Shown here one piece after another: positions 1 through 10,948 of a stretch of DNA of 64,000 nucleotides. The translations under genes and the position numbers were made by a program. The stretch's first letter is position 1; every line of letters starts with the position of its first letter. The DNA is from Heterostelium multicystogenum (taxonomy: Eukaryota; Evosea; Eumycetozoa; Acytosteliales; Acytosteliaceae): NCBI GenBank assembly GCA_003667245.1, contig RCNN01000029.1:1-64000 (forward strand). The letters run 5' to 3'. The notes beneath the pieces were generated by a model. It saw nothing but the letters and a program-made list of their open reading frames with translations, did no database searches and was not told the origin of the DNA.

Positions 1-696
1 AAACTATTCCTATCCTAATGCAATGTAGACAACAACACTACATACTTGAAAATTCTAATTAAATTATCACATGCACCAGTAACAATACGTTTGACAGGTG
101 CTGGAATTGATTGTTGTGTAGCATTGACCAATGATGCTGGAGTTGAAGCTGGTGCCCAAGAAACTGAATTTAAACACCAATTGAGATACTGTAATCTTTT
201 GTGGTTGTTCCCAAACATTATCTGTTGGCATCAAGTAAGATATATATAAAGTATTGAGAATATCGATGAGAAAAGCAATTTGATCTATACCTTTAAAGTT
301 GTGAATTGATACGGTTCCATCTGATGAAGCACATGCCAAGCACAAACCAAACTCATGGGGTGCCCATGAGATAGAGTTGACAGATAACTCGTGACCAGAG
401 TATTGGTGAATGATGCTCCATTGGTTATTGTTTGTCTCTTTCCAGATGATAACTTTTCTATCGTAGGAGGCTGATGCCAATATCTTTCCAAACTTTGGGT
501 GAGCCCAGGCAAACTTGCCAGACTGGACCCTCATGTCCTCTCAAATCGGCAAGATGTACATGGTTGTCTCCACCGACATCGAATATCTTTATAAGTCTAT
601 CACTTGAGCATGTAGCCAAATATTTTCCATAATAATCGAATTGAGCATCATGAACCATATCCTCATGATGAGTATCTAAATTTACTTGTGCCTACA
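1..696 (-). CDS. sec13: Sec13, COPII coat / nuclear pore WD40 protein (partial, frameshifted)
   Basis: Sec13 pairs with Sec31 in the outer COPII coat and also sits in the nuclear pore. The minus strand encodes the classic N-terminal blades: [72 protein letters not shown] and, after an intron at about 222-290, [15 protein letters not shown] and [11 protein letters not shown] 3' splice site just upstream of 696 implies a short first exon, which I could not place. The window edge cuts off the C-terminal half. The conserved protein changes frame at about 511-513 (an extra base in a run of A) and again near 168-175, so three frames are used. Sequence identity to Sec13 is clear. Assembly error is likelier than a pseudogene because the surrounding codons are so well conserved. 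Confidence 0.9.
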
Positions 697-1484
697 TATT
701 ATTTATTTAATTGACATAGATGCATTAGTATTTAGCTGTGATCGATAGCTATTATTAATCACAACAAAGCAAAGCATAGCATATCAGCACCAAACAAAAC
801 TTGAGGTTGGATGTAAGTGTACTATGCATTTATGTTTGCTGCTATTGCTGCGATGGCTGCGTAATTCAATCACTCATACCATTTTTAATTCAATCTATAG
901 TAATAATATATAACGATGATCACTTCTCTTACTTTACTATAAATTAATTAAACTAATATTTAAATTTATAAATAAAATATTATCGACAGAATATGATCTT
1001 ACAGTTTAATAGTTGAATTTGAGTGTAGAAATGTGTGATAGTTCACTTTTGTGCTCATTTAAAAAAAATAAAAATTATTTCAAATTTTTTTGTTGAGTCA
1101 CTTGACCACATTGACCAACTACAAGTCTTTTAAAGTGGAATCGAAAGGTATGAGTCACATAAATTGAGTCATACAACATGATATATATTATAACTGATTC
1201 TTTTATTATATATATGTTTGGATGATTTTTATGGTTAAGTTTTAAACAACTATCAAATATTAATGATAGATAATTTATTTAGTATTATTGTTGTTGTTGA
1301 CGAAAATTTGGAAAAAACATAGGTAAGAAAGAAAGGAAAATAATAATAGGCTGGGGATGCTTTGCTTTGTTTCCTTGATTGGTATTTTTACTGTTCTATG
1401 ACTGTGTTGATTTATTAATGTGTACAACTTGGCTTTGGGATTGTTTTCTTTTGGGATAATACTTGTCTTGTCGTGGTTATGAGT
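697..1484. other. Intergenic, probable sec13 promoter region
   Basis: AT-rich and without a convincing ORF. It should hold the missing first exon of sec13 and the 3' flank of vps4. Three perfect copies of the palindromic bZIP-type heptamer TGAGTCA lie at 1094-1100, 1151-1157 and 1165-1171. Confidence 0.6.
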
Positions 1485-3042
1485 TTAGATACCTTCTTGA
1501 CCATAATCTCTTGTGAATTCTATGTATTTGTCTAAATCCTTTGAGCTAACGGATGGCTTAACAGTACGTATACTCTTTATGCAATCGTTGATTGTGATTT
1601 CTGGCTCTTTTAGCTTGGTTCCGTCAATCTCCATCCAAGTCATCTCTTGGGCATCACGGTCACCTGGTGAGCAAGGTGTGACATACTCAACTATTACATT
1701 TGGATCTTCACGTGATGGGGCTCTAATGTTCTTAAAGTGAGTGGCGGTCTGGACGGTACGGATTGGTTGCATAATTGCATCCTTGCAGACGATTTGAATG
1801 TCGGCACCAGAATAACCTTCTGTCATCTCTGCCATTCTCTTGAAATCCTGTGGTGTCAAATTGTTGGGTGTGTTTCCAATATGGATTTGGAACATCTTTA
1901 TACGAGCATGTGGGTCTGGCAATGGGATATAAATACGCTTCTCAAAACGTCTTCTAATAGCCAAATCCAATCCCCATGGAATATTGGTTGCTGCCAAAAT
2001 TAAAACACCGTCGGAATCATTACCAACACCTTTGGAAAATAGAATTAGTATTGCATTTAACTAGATGTGGAGTGGCGGATCGATAGTTACCATCGAGTTG
2101 AATCAAAAACTCGGTCTTGATACGTCTTGAAGATTCACTCTCTTGGTCATTACGTGATGAACAAAGGGAATCGATTTCATCTACAAATATTACACTGTTG
2201 TTCTGGGCTCTTGCCATTTCAAAGAGTTGCTTTACCAATTTCTCACTGTCACCAAGCCATTTTGTGACGATGTCTGATGGTGAAATAGAAAAGAAGGTTG
2301 ATGAAATTTCTGTTGCTACTGCTTTTGCCAAGTATGATTTACCAGTACCTGGTGGCTATAAAAGTGATGTCAATATCGGCAGTTTATAACCAGACAAATC
2401 AAATCTATACATACACCATATAAAAGGATACCTTTCCAGGGCTTTCTTTTACCGGTAAACATCTGTGGGAATTTGATTGGGAAAATGACAGCTTCTTTGA
2501 GGTATTCTTTGGCTTGATGCAAACCAGCTACATCATCCCACTTTACATTTGGTTTCTCTGTCAAGATAGAGGTCGAAAGCGAATCATTACGCTTCTTGTC
2601 CTCTGGATCTACATCTTCGTCTTCGTCGGCACTACCACCTTTCTTTGAGCTTGCACCAGCACTTGGCTTAGAAGTTCCATTCATAGCAGCAACTGGCTTC
2701 TTATTTTTAGTCTTTTCCAAATATTCTTTCAATTGCTCCGCACGCTGAAGATACTCCATAGTCTTTGCCTTAATTGTAGCTTTTGATCTTTCACTCTTTT
2801 CATCTAGATACATTATCAAATATAATCAATCAATAATCCATTCTATCTCCATCATGATGATTCTTTGTTCAAAATAATCATCAGTAGCTAGCTATAAATA
2901 ACATACATTTCAAAGCAGTGGTAAACCAATCTAAACTAAGTATATATAATCTATGTGCTTCAGCATAGTTCTTTGCATTATCTTGTTCAGTCGCTTGTTG
3001 GACAATTTGAATTGCCTTTTGTAAGAAATTAACGTCGCCCAT
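1485..3042 (-). CDS. vps4: Vps4, AAA ATPase that disassembles ESCRT-III
   Basis: Vps4 is the hexameric ATPase that recycles ESCRT-III in multivesicular body sorting, abscission and membrane repair. Four exons fit without any frame break: 2907-3042, 2415-2803, 2091-2355 and 1485-2029. The N-terminus ([20 protein letters not shown], then [16 protein letters not shown]) is an MIT domain. A charged linker follows, then the AAA core with Walker A PPGTGKSY split by an intron, Walker [11 protein letters not shown], and [14 protein letters not shown] in the second region of homology. The end GYSGADI through DYGQEGI matches the Vps4 C-terminal domain and helix. Total length is close to the usual 430-450 residues. 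It is an intact internal control beside the frameshifted genes. Confidence 0.97.
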
Positions 3043-4040
3043 TTTACTAATTTATCTATCTATCTATCTAACTATCAAACTAATTAAATTAACTCTAATC
3101 TATCTTTTTAGTAATATAATAATAATATTGATACAACAAAACTATATAATATAATATATAAGAAATAACTAATTCTAAAAAACTAAAACTACTAGTTTAA
3201 ACTGATATATAAACAATAGAGAGAATTCAACAACTACAAAATCAATAATATTAAATATTATATATATATATATATATCAAGTATATTCTACTCTATTCTA
3301 GATATAGTTTTAATGATATATATTGATTGGTTGATAGAGACTATTGTATATAAGTTTGAGCTAGCTAAAGTAAATAAATAATATAGGATAATGATATTAT
3401 TTATTATTAATTAAATTGAAAATATTAATAATAATTTCAAAAATCAAAATAAACAAAAAAACAACAACTTATCTCAAACGCGCTCACAAAAAATTAAATC
3501 TTTTCTTTTGACACCTGAATAATCAAGACTTAATCTTTTGGAATACCTAAGAATGAATGAATAATAAAGTGTTTAAGCAATTAATTGTAATGTTATGTTA
3601 TATTTGTTTGGTTGTGTTGTATGCCTACAACAAAATAACATCATTCTCTGTCTTTACAATATGAAATCAATTTGGATGATTGAAAGTTGTTTACAATATA
3701 ATAATATAATGAAGTTAACTTGTTGTACTTATTCTAATTGAATACAAAGTCTTCTTCTTAATTGACCACTGAACGTTCTGTTGTCCTAATAACATTGGTA
3801 TATAATACAGACTCTCGTGAACTGAGCTATTGCTCTCCTTTGTTAATAAGACGTTACTTTACATATGATATTATAATATTTTCACACAAAATATGATTTT
3901 TATAATTTAAAAATTTATTTGAATTTATTTCCATTCAAGTCATACTTAAACGGTCAGCAACACAACATAGCTTGCAGCTTCAATCTAAACATAACTCGCA
4001 ACAAGATTTATATATTGATTGCTGTTAATTAATTAAATAG
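3043..4040. other. Intergenic between divergent vps4 and SIKE-like genes
   Basis: About 1 kb, strongly AT-rich, with a pure AT dinucleotide tract near 3257-3277. No supported gene. It presumably contains both promoters, since the flanking genes diverge. Confidence 0.6.
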
Positions 4041-5180
4041 TTGACAATGGATTCACAATCATTCGTTGATGTTGAAGATAGCAACAATGGTACTGAAAAT
4101 GAAGCTAAAAGTAATCAGATCATCAAAGAGAGAATCGAAGATATCATGACCAACCTCACTAAGTTGAAGATAAAGTTGGTCGACAATCAAAATGCTAGTA
4201 AAGAACTCTTTGGAAAATGTATCAATGCCTATAATGTATGTTAAGTTAATGTAATATAGATGATATTCCTCAACTGTGACTGATGTTTGTCATCTTTAGA
4301 ATACAACAAACAGCATAAAGAGTCGAGAAAAAATTGAAGAAGAGCAAAAGCAACTGCTACAGCAGAAGCAGGAACAGGAGCTACAAGTGCAACAACAACA
4401 ACAACCAATACAACCTGAAAACCAACAAAAAGACTTGGAAATATTTAACAATGTAAAATTAGAACTCGAACAAAAGCTACATCTCTTTCAACTGGAAAAT
4501 ACGGATTTGACCAACAAGATAGATTCTCTACAAAAGAGTGAGTTACTTGGCAAAGATCATAAGGTCAGCTTGAAACTAGGATATTTATTAATAGCCCACT
4601 TCTTTTTGATATAACAGTTGTATTACTACTTGAGAAAGAAAACAATAGAAATAGAGTTTCATATGCAGATATCAAATCATCGATTGAGCAGATTATCGAG
4701 AAAGGAAGAATGCAATTGGTAAGCTATCAATTTCAATATCTCTGATGAGGATTCATCAACCAAAGATCTATGCTAATCGTATTCATACAGAAAACGCTAA
4801 ACAATGAAAGAAACAATTCAGATCAATATAGAAAGAAATTAATTGAGCAACAAGACACAAATCAGCAGTTGAGGAAAGAGAATACACTCCTCAAATCAAA
4901 GATCCAGGAAATGTTGATACTATTAGAGTGCGCGTCTCAAGAGGATGACCCGAACCAACACCTAATTGAAGAGCTAATCACTGAAAACGAATCATTAAGA
5001 GCAATGTTAAATATTTCAAAATCATTTGGTGGCATATCACTATCAACACCAACAAGCAACAACGCAAATTTTAAAGAAAATGATCATATTATCAACAACA
5101 GCAACAATAACAGCAGCAGCAATGGCATAGCGACAAATGGAAAGTCTGAACAGAATAATGATCATGATCAAGATGTATAG
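4041..5180 (+). CDS. SIKE / FGFR1OP2-like coiled-coil protein
   Basis: Four exons join cleanly: 4041-4235, 4300-4537, 4618-4718 and 4791-5180, giving about 307 residues. Nearly the whole protein is predicted coiled coil, with a Gln-rich stretch near residues 90-110 and a disordered Asn/Ser tail. The segment with QQLRKENTLLKSKIQEM, then a block with CASQEDDP, then LITENESLRAMLNISKSF, resembles the conserved blocks of SIKE1 and FGFR1OP2, which are adaptors of STRIPAK phosphatase-kinase complexes. The match is by pattern memory of that family and is moderate, because coiled coils look alike. The donor at 4538 (GTGAGT) was chosen over one at 4564 because only the former preserves the frame. There are two ATGs at the start, at 4041 and 4047. 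Confidence 0.55.
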
Positions 5181-7137
5181 AATTAAACTCCTATAATTTA
5201 TATGTAATATTATTTGTGATCGCCATGCTTTCATCCTTCATGAAGGATGTTGGTGGTCTTTCACATTCACGTTCCTCACTTACTTCCCTTTCTTCCATCA
5301 CTCCATCTGACTCTTCCTCGGAAAAGCAAGCTGTAATTGTCAATATCGTGATCTTTCCAACATTATTTCATGTTGTCAAAATATTTTAGTGATATGTGCT
5401 CTGTTGTTGGGGATCAAACTTTGCCAAATTTAATCGAGAGTAAGTGGAAGTCTTGCAAATTTACGAAGGCAGTTGCCAAATCAAAAAATGAGTTAAAATT
5501 GATCAGGCTGGTACTTGGCACTGACTGAGGGGTGATGATGAGTGGGTGCCACTGCAAAAAAACAAAGCTGGCAATTTTGGAATACCACCAATCCTACCAA
5601 CTCGCAGCGCAAGAGTTTCTTTTTTATGAAAGGTTTTTCAATTTAAACTTTATTTTTTTTTACTATTCATTTTGAAAATTTGGAATCAAAATTGTAAAAT
5701 AAAATTAGAATAAATAAAATTTCAAACACATTCTCAGTTTTTTGGAAGTGAGGGTGTGGTTGTAATACATAATAATATTGTTAATTTATTATTGTTAATT
5801 TCTGTTCCTGCGTCCTCGAGCGAACTATTATAGCAACAGTCTAATGTATTGTTGTGTTGCCTCTTCTGATTGATCACTTTTACTTTTATCTATTATTTAA
5901 TAATAATATACATATTACTACTAACTCTAATCTCTTTATTTATTTATCTCTATACTTGTTTAACAACAAAACTATATATTTTAAAAATATAGAGTAATTA
6001 CTTACTACTAAAAAGTAAAGTTTGTATCTTTTTTAATTTTTAATTTTTTTTCTTGAGTAATTTAATTAACACAAGAAACAATCAAATCAATTCAATTCAA
6101 ATCAAATCTAAATCTATTTATTCGATCAATTTAATCTAATCTATTATTATTCCTGCGTCTTACGAATAAGTTTAGAAATAATATAATTTATTTTAATTTA
6201 ATTTATTTATTATTTTGTTTTGTACATTATTATTTCGGTATTTTTAAGATTCTCGTATAAAGCTTGACACTCATACTCCTTATAGAATAATAATATTTTT
6301 ATAAATTAATTAGACAAACATAAAAATAATAATAATAACAATAATTCTCCAAATAGTACAAATTCCTTAAAAAAAAAGGTTTAACTGAAGGTTTGTCTTT
6401 AATTCTCACGCAAGATTTTTGTTTTTCTTAAAAGGTAAGACAAGAAAAATAAAAATTAAATTAAAAAAAAATTAAAAATTTCAAAAAACTCCCACACAAC
6501 TCTGCACTCAATACATGTGCTTATTATTTTTTTCAATCATCTTTACACTAACCAACAACAACCATACAGTTTTAATAGTTATTATATTATATCGTTATTA
6601 CCATATAATTTCATACTCCATCATCAACAAAAACAATAATAATAATAATACATTTAATGTTATAGTTAGTTTATCATAGAAATTATAAATATTAATATTC
6701 CTATCTTTATTAATAATAATAGATAGATATATAGAAAGTAATAAAATAATAATAAGAACAATTATTATTTGTTTTTGAACAAAAATATAGTCAAATAATT
6801 AATTTACTCATTTTTTAAATTAAAAATGTAAGTATCTTCATCAAATCTAATGTCATGGTTTTGTGTGTGAAACAAAATAATTAACTGTTTAAAAATCAAT
6901 ATTAAAATAGTTAAAAAATAGATAAGATTAAAAAGTTATTTAATATACCAACAGAGAAAAAGAGGGATCTACGTCAAAGCCTTGATAGAAATTGGATTGA
7001 TATTGAAAGCGATTTATCATCTGATCTTGAAGCACCTCTCTCTTTATTTGGTAGTAACAGTCATCTTTATAATCAGGTATCTTCGAAATCATCTTTGGGC
7101 AATAGCGGAGACTTTCGAGACAGTTTAGAAAAAAGAT
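5181..7137. other. Long intergenic / 5' region of the TIG-ankyrin gene
   Basis: About 1.9 kb of AT-rich spacer. The part at 5400-5600 repeatedly uses TTGCCAAA-type words. A likely 5' leader intron has its donor near 6828 (GTAAGT) and an acceptor near 6954. Between about 6962 and 7073 an open frame begins MDLRQSLDRNW if the start codon is split across that intron (AT then G, using the acceptor before GGATCT). A second intron from about 7074 would then join in frame to the exon with the ATG at 7138. This upstream coding exon is plausible but unproven. Confidence 0.45.
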
Positions 7138-10100
7138 ATGAAGAGCCAACAACTCAACTCCATTCAACAGCAACAACAAAATGCTGGTGCACCAAATGAT
7201 CCAAATCCAAATGATGGGTGGTTCCGGAGGTGGTCTCTCTGGTATTTCTTTCAACGAATCACTTCTTAGCGAATTTGGACTCGGTCTTGGTGAGTCTGTC
7301 ATTCGTGACATGAAGATGCAACAACCAGACCAATATAAACTGATGGAATTCGTACTCAATGCCAGCACAGCTAACATTCCATGGAGCGAGTCTGATAATG
7401 ATATGCTTGGTATTGACCCTAATCTCACACTCTCTACCAGCATGGGAATCAACAACATGCTCAATCAACACGCCGCTCAGCAACACGCCAATGGCCATTC
7501 ACACACCAACGGAAACATTCAACACAGCTCGAATGCCAACGGTAATTTTATGTTAGGCTCAAGTAACAATTCTACTCTTATCAATTCATTAAATCTTTCA
7601 CAGTTGGCCAATATCAATCAACATCAACAACAGCAACCTATTATGGGTCAACAAGTACATACTCATCCACTCCAAAACTCTGGATCCGATTTTTATCTTA
7701 ACAAACCATCCAATGATAATAGTAATAATTTCGTTAACAACAATCTCAACGATGTATATCATAATAATGCACAGGTACCACATTCACCACTTAACACACC
7801 AACATCAGCTGTTACCAACGCCAGCCAAAATGTTTCCTCTGTTCCACATTCACCACAAATTGAGATCTCTCAATCTCAAGCACCACGATATCCATTCCAA
7901 AATCCATATAATAATGACCATCTCCAATCTTTTTAAAAACAACAACACTTTGCCTCCAATATTATCACCATCTCCCTCTACATCTGAACCATCAACACCA
8001 CAATACGATGCCATTCCATTCCAGAACATTCCAAACCCTTTCAATCTTTCAAATGCAACAACAACAACAGCAACAACAGTTGCAACAACAAATTCAACAA
8101 CTTCTCCAACAGCAACAACAATTACAACAACAACAGTTGCAACAGCAACAGCAACAATTGCAACAGCAACAACAACAATTGCAACAATCAAGTCAATCAA
8201 ATTACCAACATAGTTCTCCTATTCAACAAACTCAATCACAACCACAACAACAACCACAACAACAACAAATCCAACAAGTCTCACAACCACAGCAACCAGC
8301 ACAAAGTGGACCAACTTTGGAGATTGTTGATAATTACCAACAACCATTCCCAATTTACACTGTAAAGACACACGTTTTGGTACCAGCTCCAGTCATTAAA
8401 GTATCTGGTTACTCTGGAGACTCAAATGACTTGATGGTCGTTGCTAATCCAGAGCCCGATGACAGTATCTTGATTTCACAGCCTGCTGTTACTGCCTCTG
8501 ATGGAACATTTGAGTTCAAATTTACCGATATGCACGTTGACCGTAAGAAGCACGACCCATGCAGCTCATTCCGTCTCAAATTCAGTTTGTTGAATCGTCG
8601 TACCTTTTTCAAGTTCACTGATATCTTGTCGCCATCAATCAATCTTTTCTATCATACTGATTTGTTGCCAGCACCAGATATTGTTCGTTTGGTACCAAAC
8701 CAATGCTTCTGTGGTCAAGAGCCAGATATCACATGCTATGGTTACTACTTCAAGAAAGGACGTACAGAGATCCTTCATGTTGACTTTGAGCCTGAAGTCG
8801 TTGGAGGTGAACATCAACCACATACCGTCAAACAAGAACAACTCCGTATGCCAAATCAAACTTCCTTCTCATTCGTATTCACACCACCCCACCGTTCTAC
8901 CTCTGGTACCTACAGCGTTTCCACTCGTTACACAAAGACTACCACCAAGAAAGACAAGGACAAGAATAAAAAGTCCAAGGTCGGAAAGCCTTTCATCTTT
9001 ATCTACAATGATCTCCCAGAGTCTGCCAATACCAAGCGTATGAAGCGTGAAACCGATCGTATTGGTGACGACAACCAAAGTTCACCAATGAATGACCACC
9101 TCGAAGGTAGTGACTATGTAACCAGTCCAATGGGTGGTGCCAATGTTCCATCTCCATACTCACCTGCCACTTCATCTCCATTCAATAACTACAATTATAT
9201 GAAATGCATTCTCTATGGCGAAGTTGAAGATTTGGAAGAAATCCTCAAGGAAAAAAATGATACCGAAGTAAAGGACAAAGCTGGTAATACTTTAATAATG
9301 TTGGCTGCGCGTGAAGGTCGTGACGATATGGTTGAGAAGCTCATCGAGTTAGGTGCTGATCTCACTGTTCGTAACAAGACTGGACACAGTTTATTCCATA
9401 TGGCCTGTTACTCTGGAAACATTCCACTTGTCGAGTCATTATTGGATAGTGTTGATCTCCAAGCTCGTGATAATGTTGGTGCTACCGGTTTACACATTGC
9501 TACCGAAAGAGCACACCTCAGATTGGTACAGTACCTGTGCCAAAATGTTGAGGAGTTGGTTGACTTAAAGGATAACCGTGGTTTGACTGCTTTCCATTAT
9601 GCCGCCATGGATGGTGATCAACGTATTGCAACTATCTTCATTGACCACTACAAGGCTATTAATCCAAAGATGATCGACGTACAAGATCATTCTGGTATGA
9701 GTGCCTTGCATTGGGCTTCTGCATTGGGTCGTCATAATATCGCCAACAAATTGATCAACGCTGGTGCAAACATCAATTTGTTAGACGGTGACAACGAATC
9801 ACCAGTTTTCAAATCCATTGTTAGTAGCAACAAATCAATTACTAACTTGCTTTTGGATAACAAGTGTGATACCTATATCCTCAATGCCCATAACAAGACA
9901 CCAATCGAACTGTTGGCAGAAGCTGCTGCCCCTGCAGTCGAAGAGGTAGAAGAAGAGCCAGCAGTCTCATCAACATCAACCACATCCACAACTACTACAA
10001 CAACAACCAACACCGAGCTTACTAAATCAATTCCAGAAGGTTATGTTGTCGGAAGCACATCCATTGTTCCAGCAGCCCTTGTCCCACCAACTATTCCATC

Positions 10101-10848
10101 CAAAGAAAACTATACTGGCAAGAGAAATATTGGTGACCAAACACGTGCTGAACTTGCCGATCAATTAATTCAACAACTCACAAAACTTAACATTCAAAAC
10201 GTCAATCCACGAACAAATACAAATGATAAATTCACCAAGCTTGAATCTTTCAAGCCAGAGTTTGGAAAGGATGCACTTATCCCTGGTGACATAAACACCT
10301 GGACTTCAAGAGATATTACCGTAAATCGTTTCGAAGTTCTTATCAACGAGATTGAGAACAACTTGACCAACGGTAGCGACAACGGATTTGCTAAGAACAA
10401 ACAACTGACGACTTTACTCCAACAATCCTATTCTGACAAGGTATCAGATTGGATGGCCTGTGAAGAAGAGCTTTTGAGCACCAAGCGCGAACTATTAAAT
10501 TTAGAAACTGAACTCAACGTCAAAGCCCACGAAATCATCAGACTTTCCGATTTTATCCAATCTTGTCCAGTATCACTCACTGAGTTAGGTCCAGGTAAAC
10601 TTGGTCTATTCGTTTTGAAGCGTGATCGTTACTATGGTTTCCATCAAAACGATATTTTGGTCGTTGTATCAAGTGATTCAATGTCTGCTCTTCAAAAGAT
10701 TTATGGTGCCAGTATGCCTGACTGTTTGCTGGCGAACATTGTTTTCTGTACCACAACCAAATCAACAAAACCATCTCCTCTTATGCCAGTAGTTGGTACT
10801 GAATTTTTAATAGTAGATATTGAAGTATCTGATAGAAATCGACAGTAA
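7138..10848 (+). CDS. Q/N-rich putative transcription factor with TIG-like domain and ankyrin repeats
   Basis: The N-terminal third is Asn/Gln/Ser-rich and low in complexity, with a long polyQ at about 8055-8190. It is followed by a beta-rich conserved region (about 8340-8660; FEFKFTDMHVDRKKHDPC, then SFRLKFSLLNRRTFFKFTD). Next comes an IPT/TIG-like start (PAPDIVRLVPNQCFCG, then ITCYGYYFKKG; about 8660-8990) and a basic stretch of KDKDKNKKSK type. About seven ankyrin repeats occupy roughly 9190-9930 (AGNTLIMLAAREGRDDMVEK, GMSALHWASALGRHNIANK). A Thr/Pro linker, a short coiled coil and an unrecognised C-terminal domain finish it. DNA-binding-like fold plus TIG plus ankyrin recalls NF-kB precursors and CAMTA; the central domain may instead be CudA/STAT-like, as known in dictyostelids. 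Frame changes occur near 7205 (run of G), 7935 (runs of T and A) and 8045. The C-terminal 946 codons are open. Confidence 0.75.
8055..8190 (+). repeat. CAA/CAG tract encoding polyglutamine
   Basis: Nearly uninterrupted CAA and CAG units with occasional TTG and ATT, encoding polyQ with Leu/Ile interruptions in the reading frame of the TIG-ankyrin protein. The other two frames read as polyT/polyA and polyN, so frame in this tract cannot be judged from ORF length alone. Confidence 0.9.
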
Positions 10849-10948
10849 TATTACAATTAATAGAATATATAAATTTTAAATAAATGTACATAAATTAATA
10901 TAAGTTAAATATTTTACTTGTAAATTATTGTTTTCGTTTTATTAGCTT

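Noticed and set aside
7850..8213. Overlapping Thr-rich plus and Val-rich minus ORFs
   Set aside because: Alternative frames of the CAA/CAG tract in the TIG-ankyrin gene. Their length is a by-product of the repeat.
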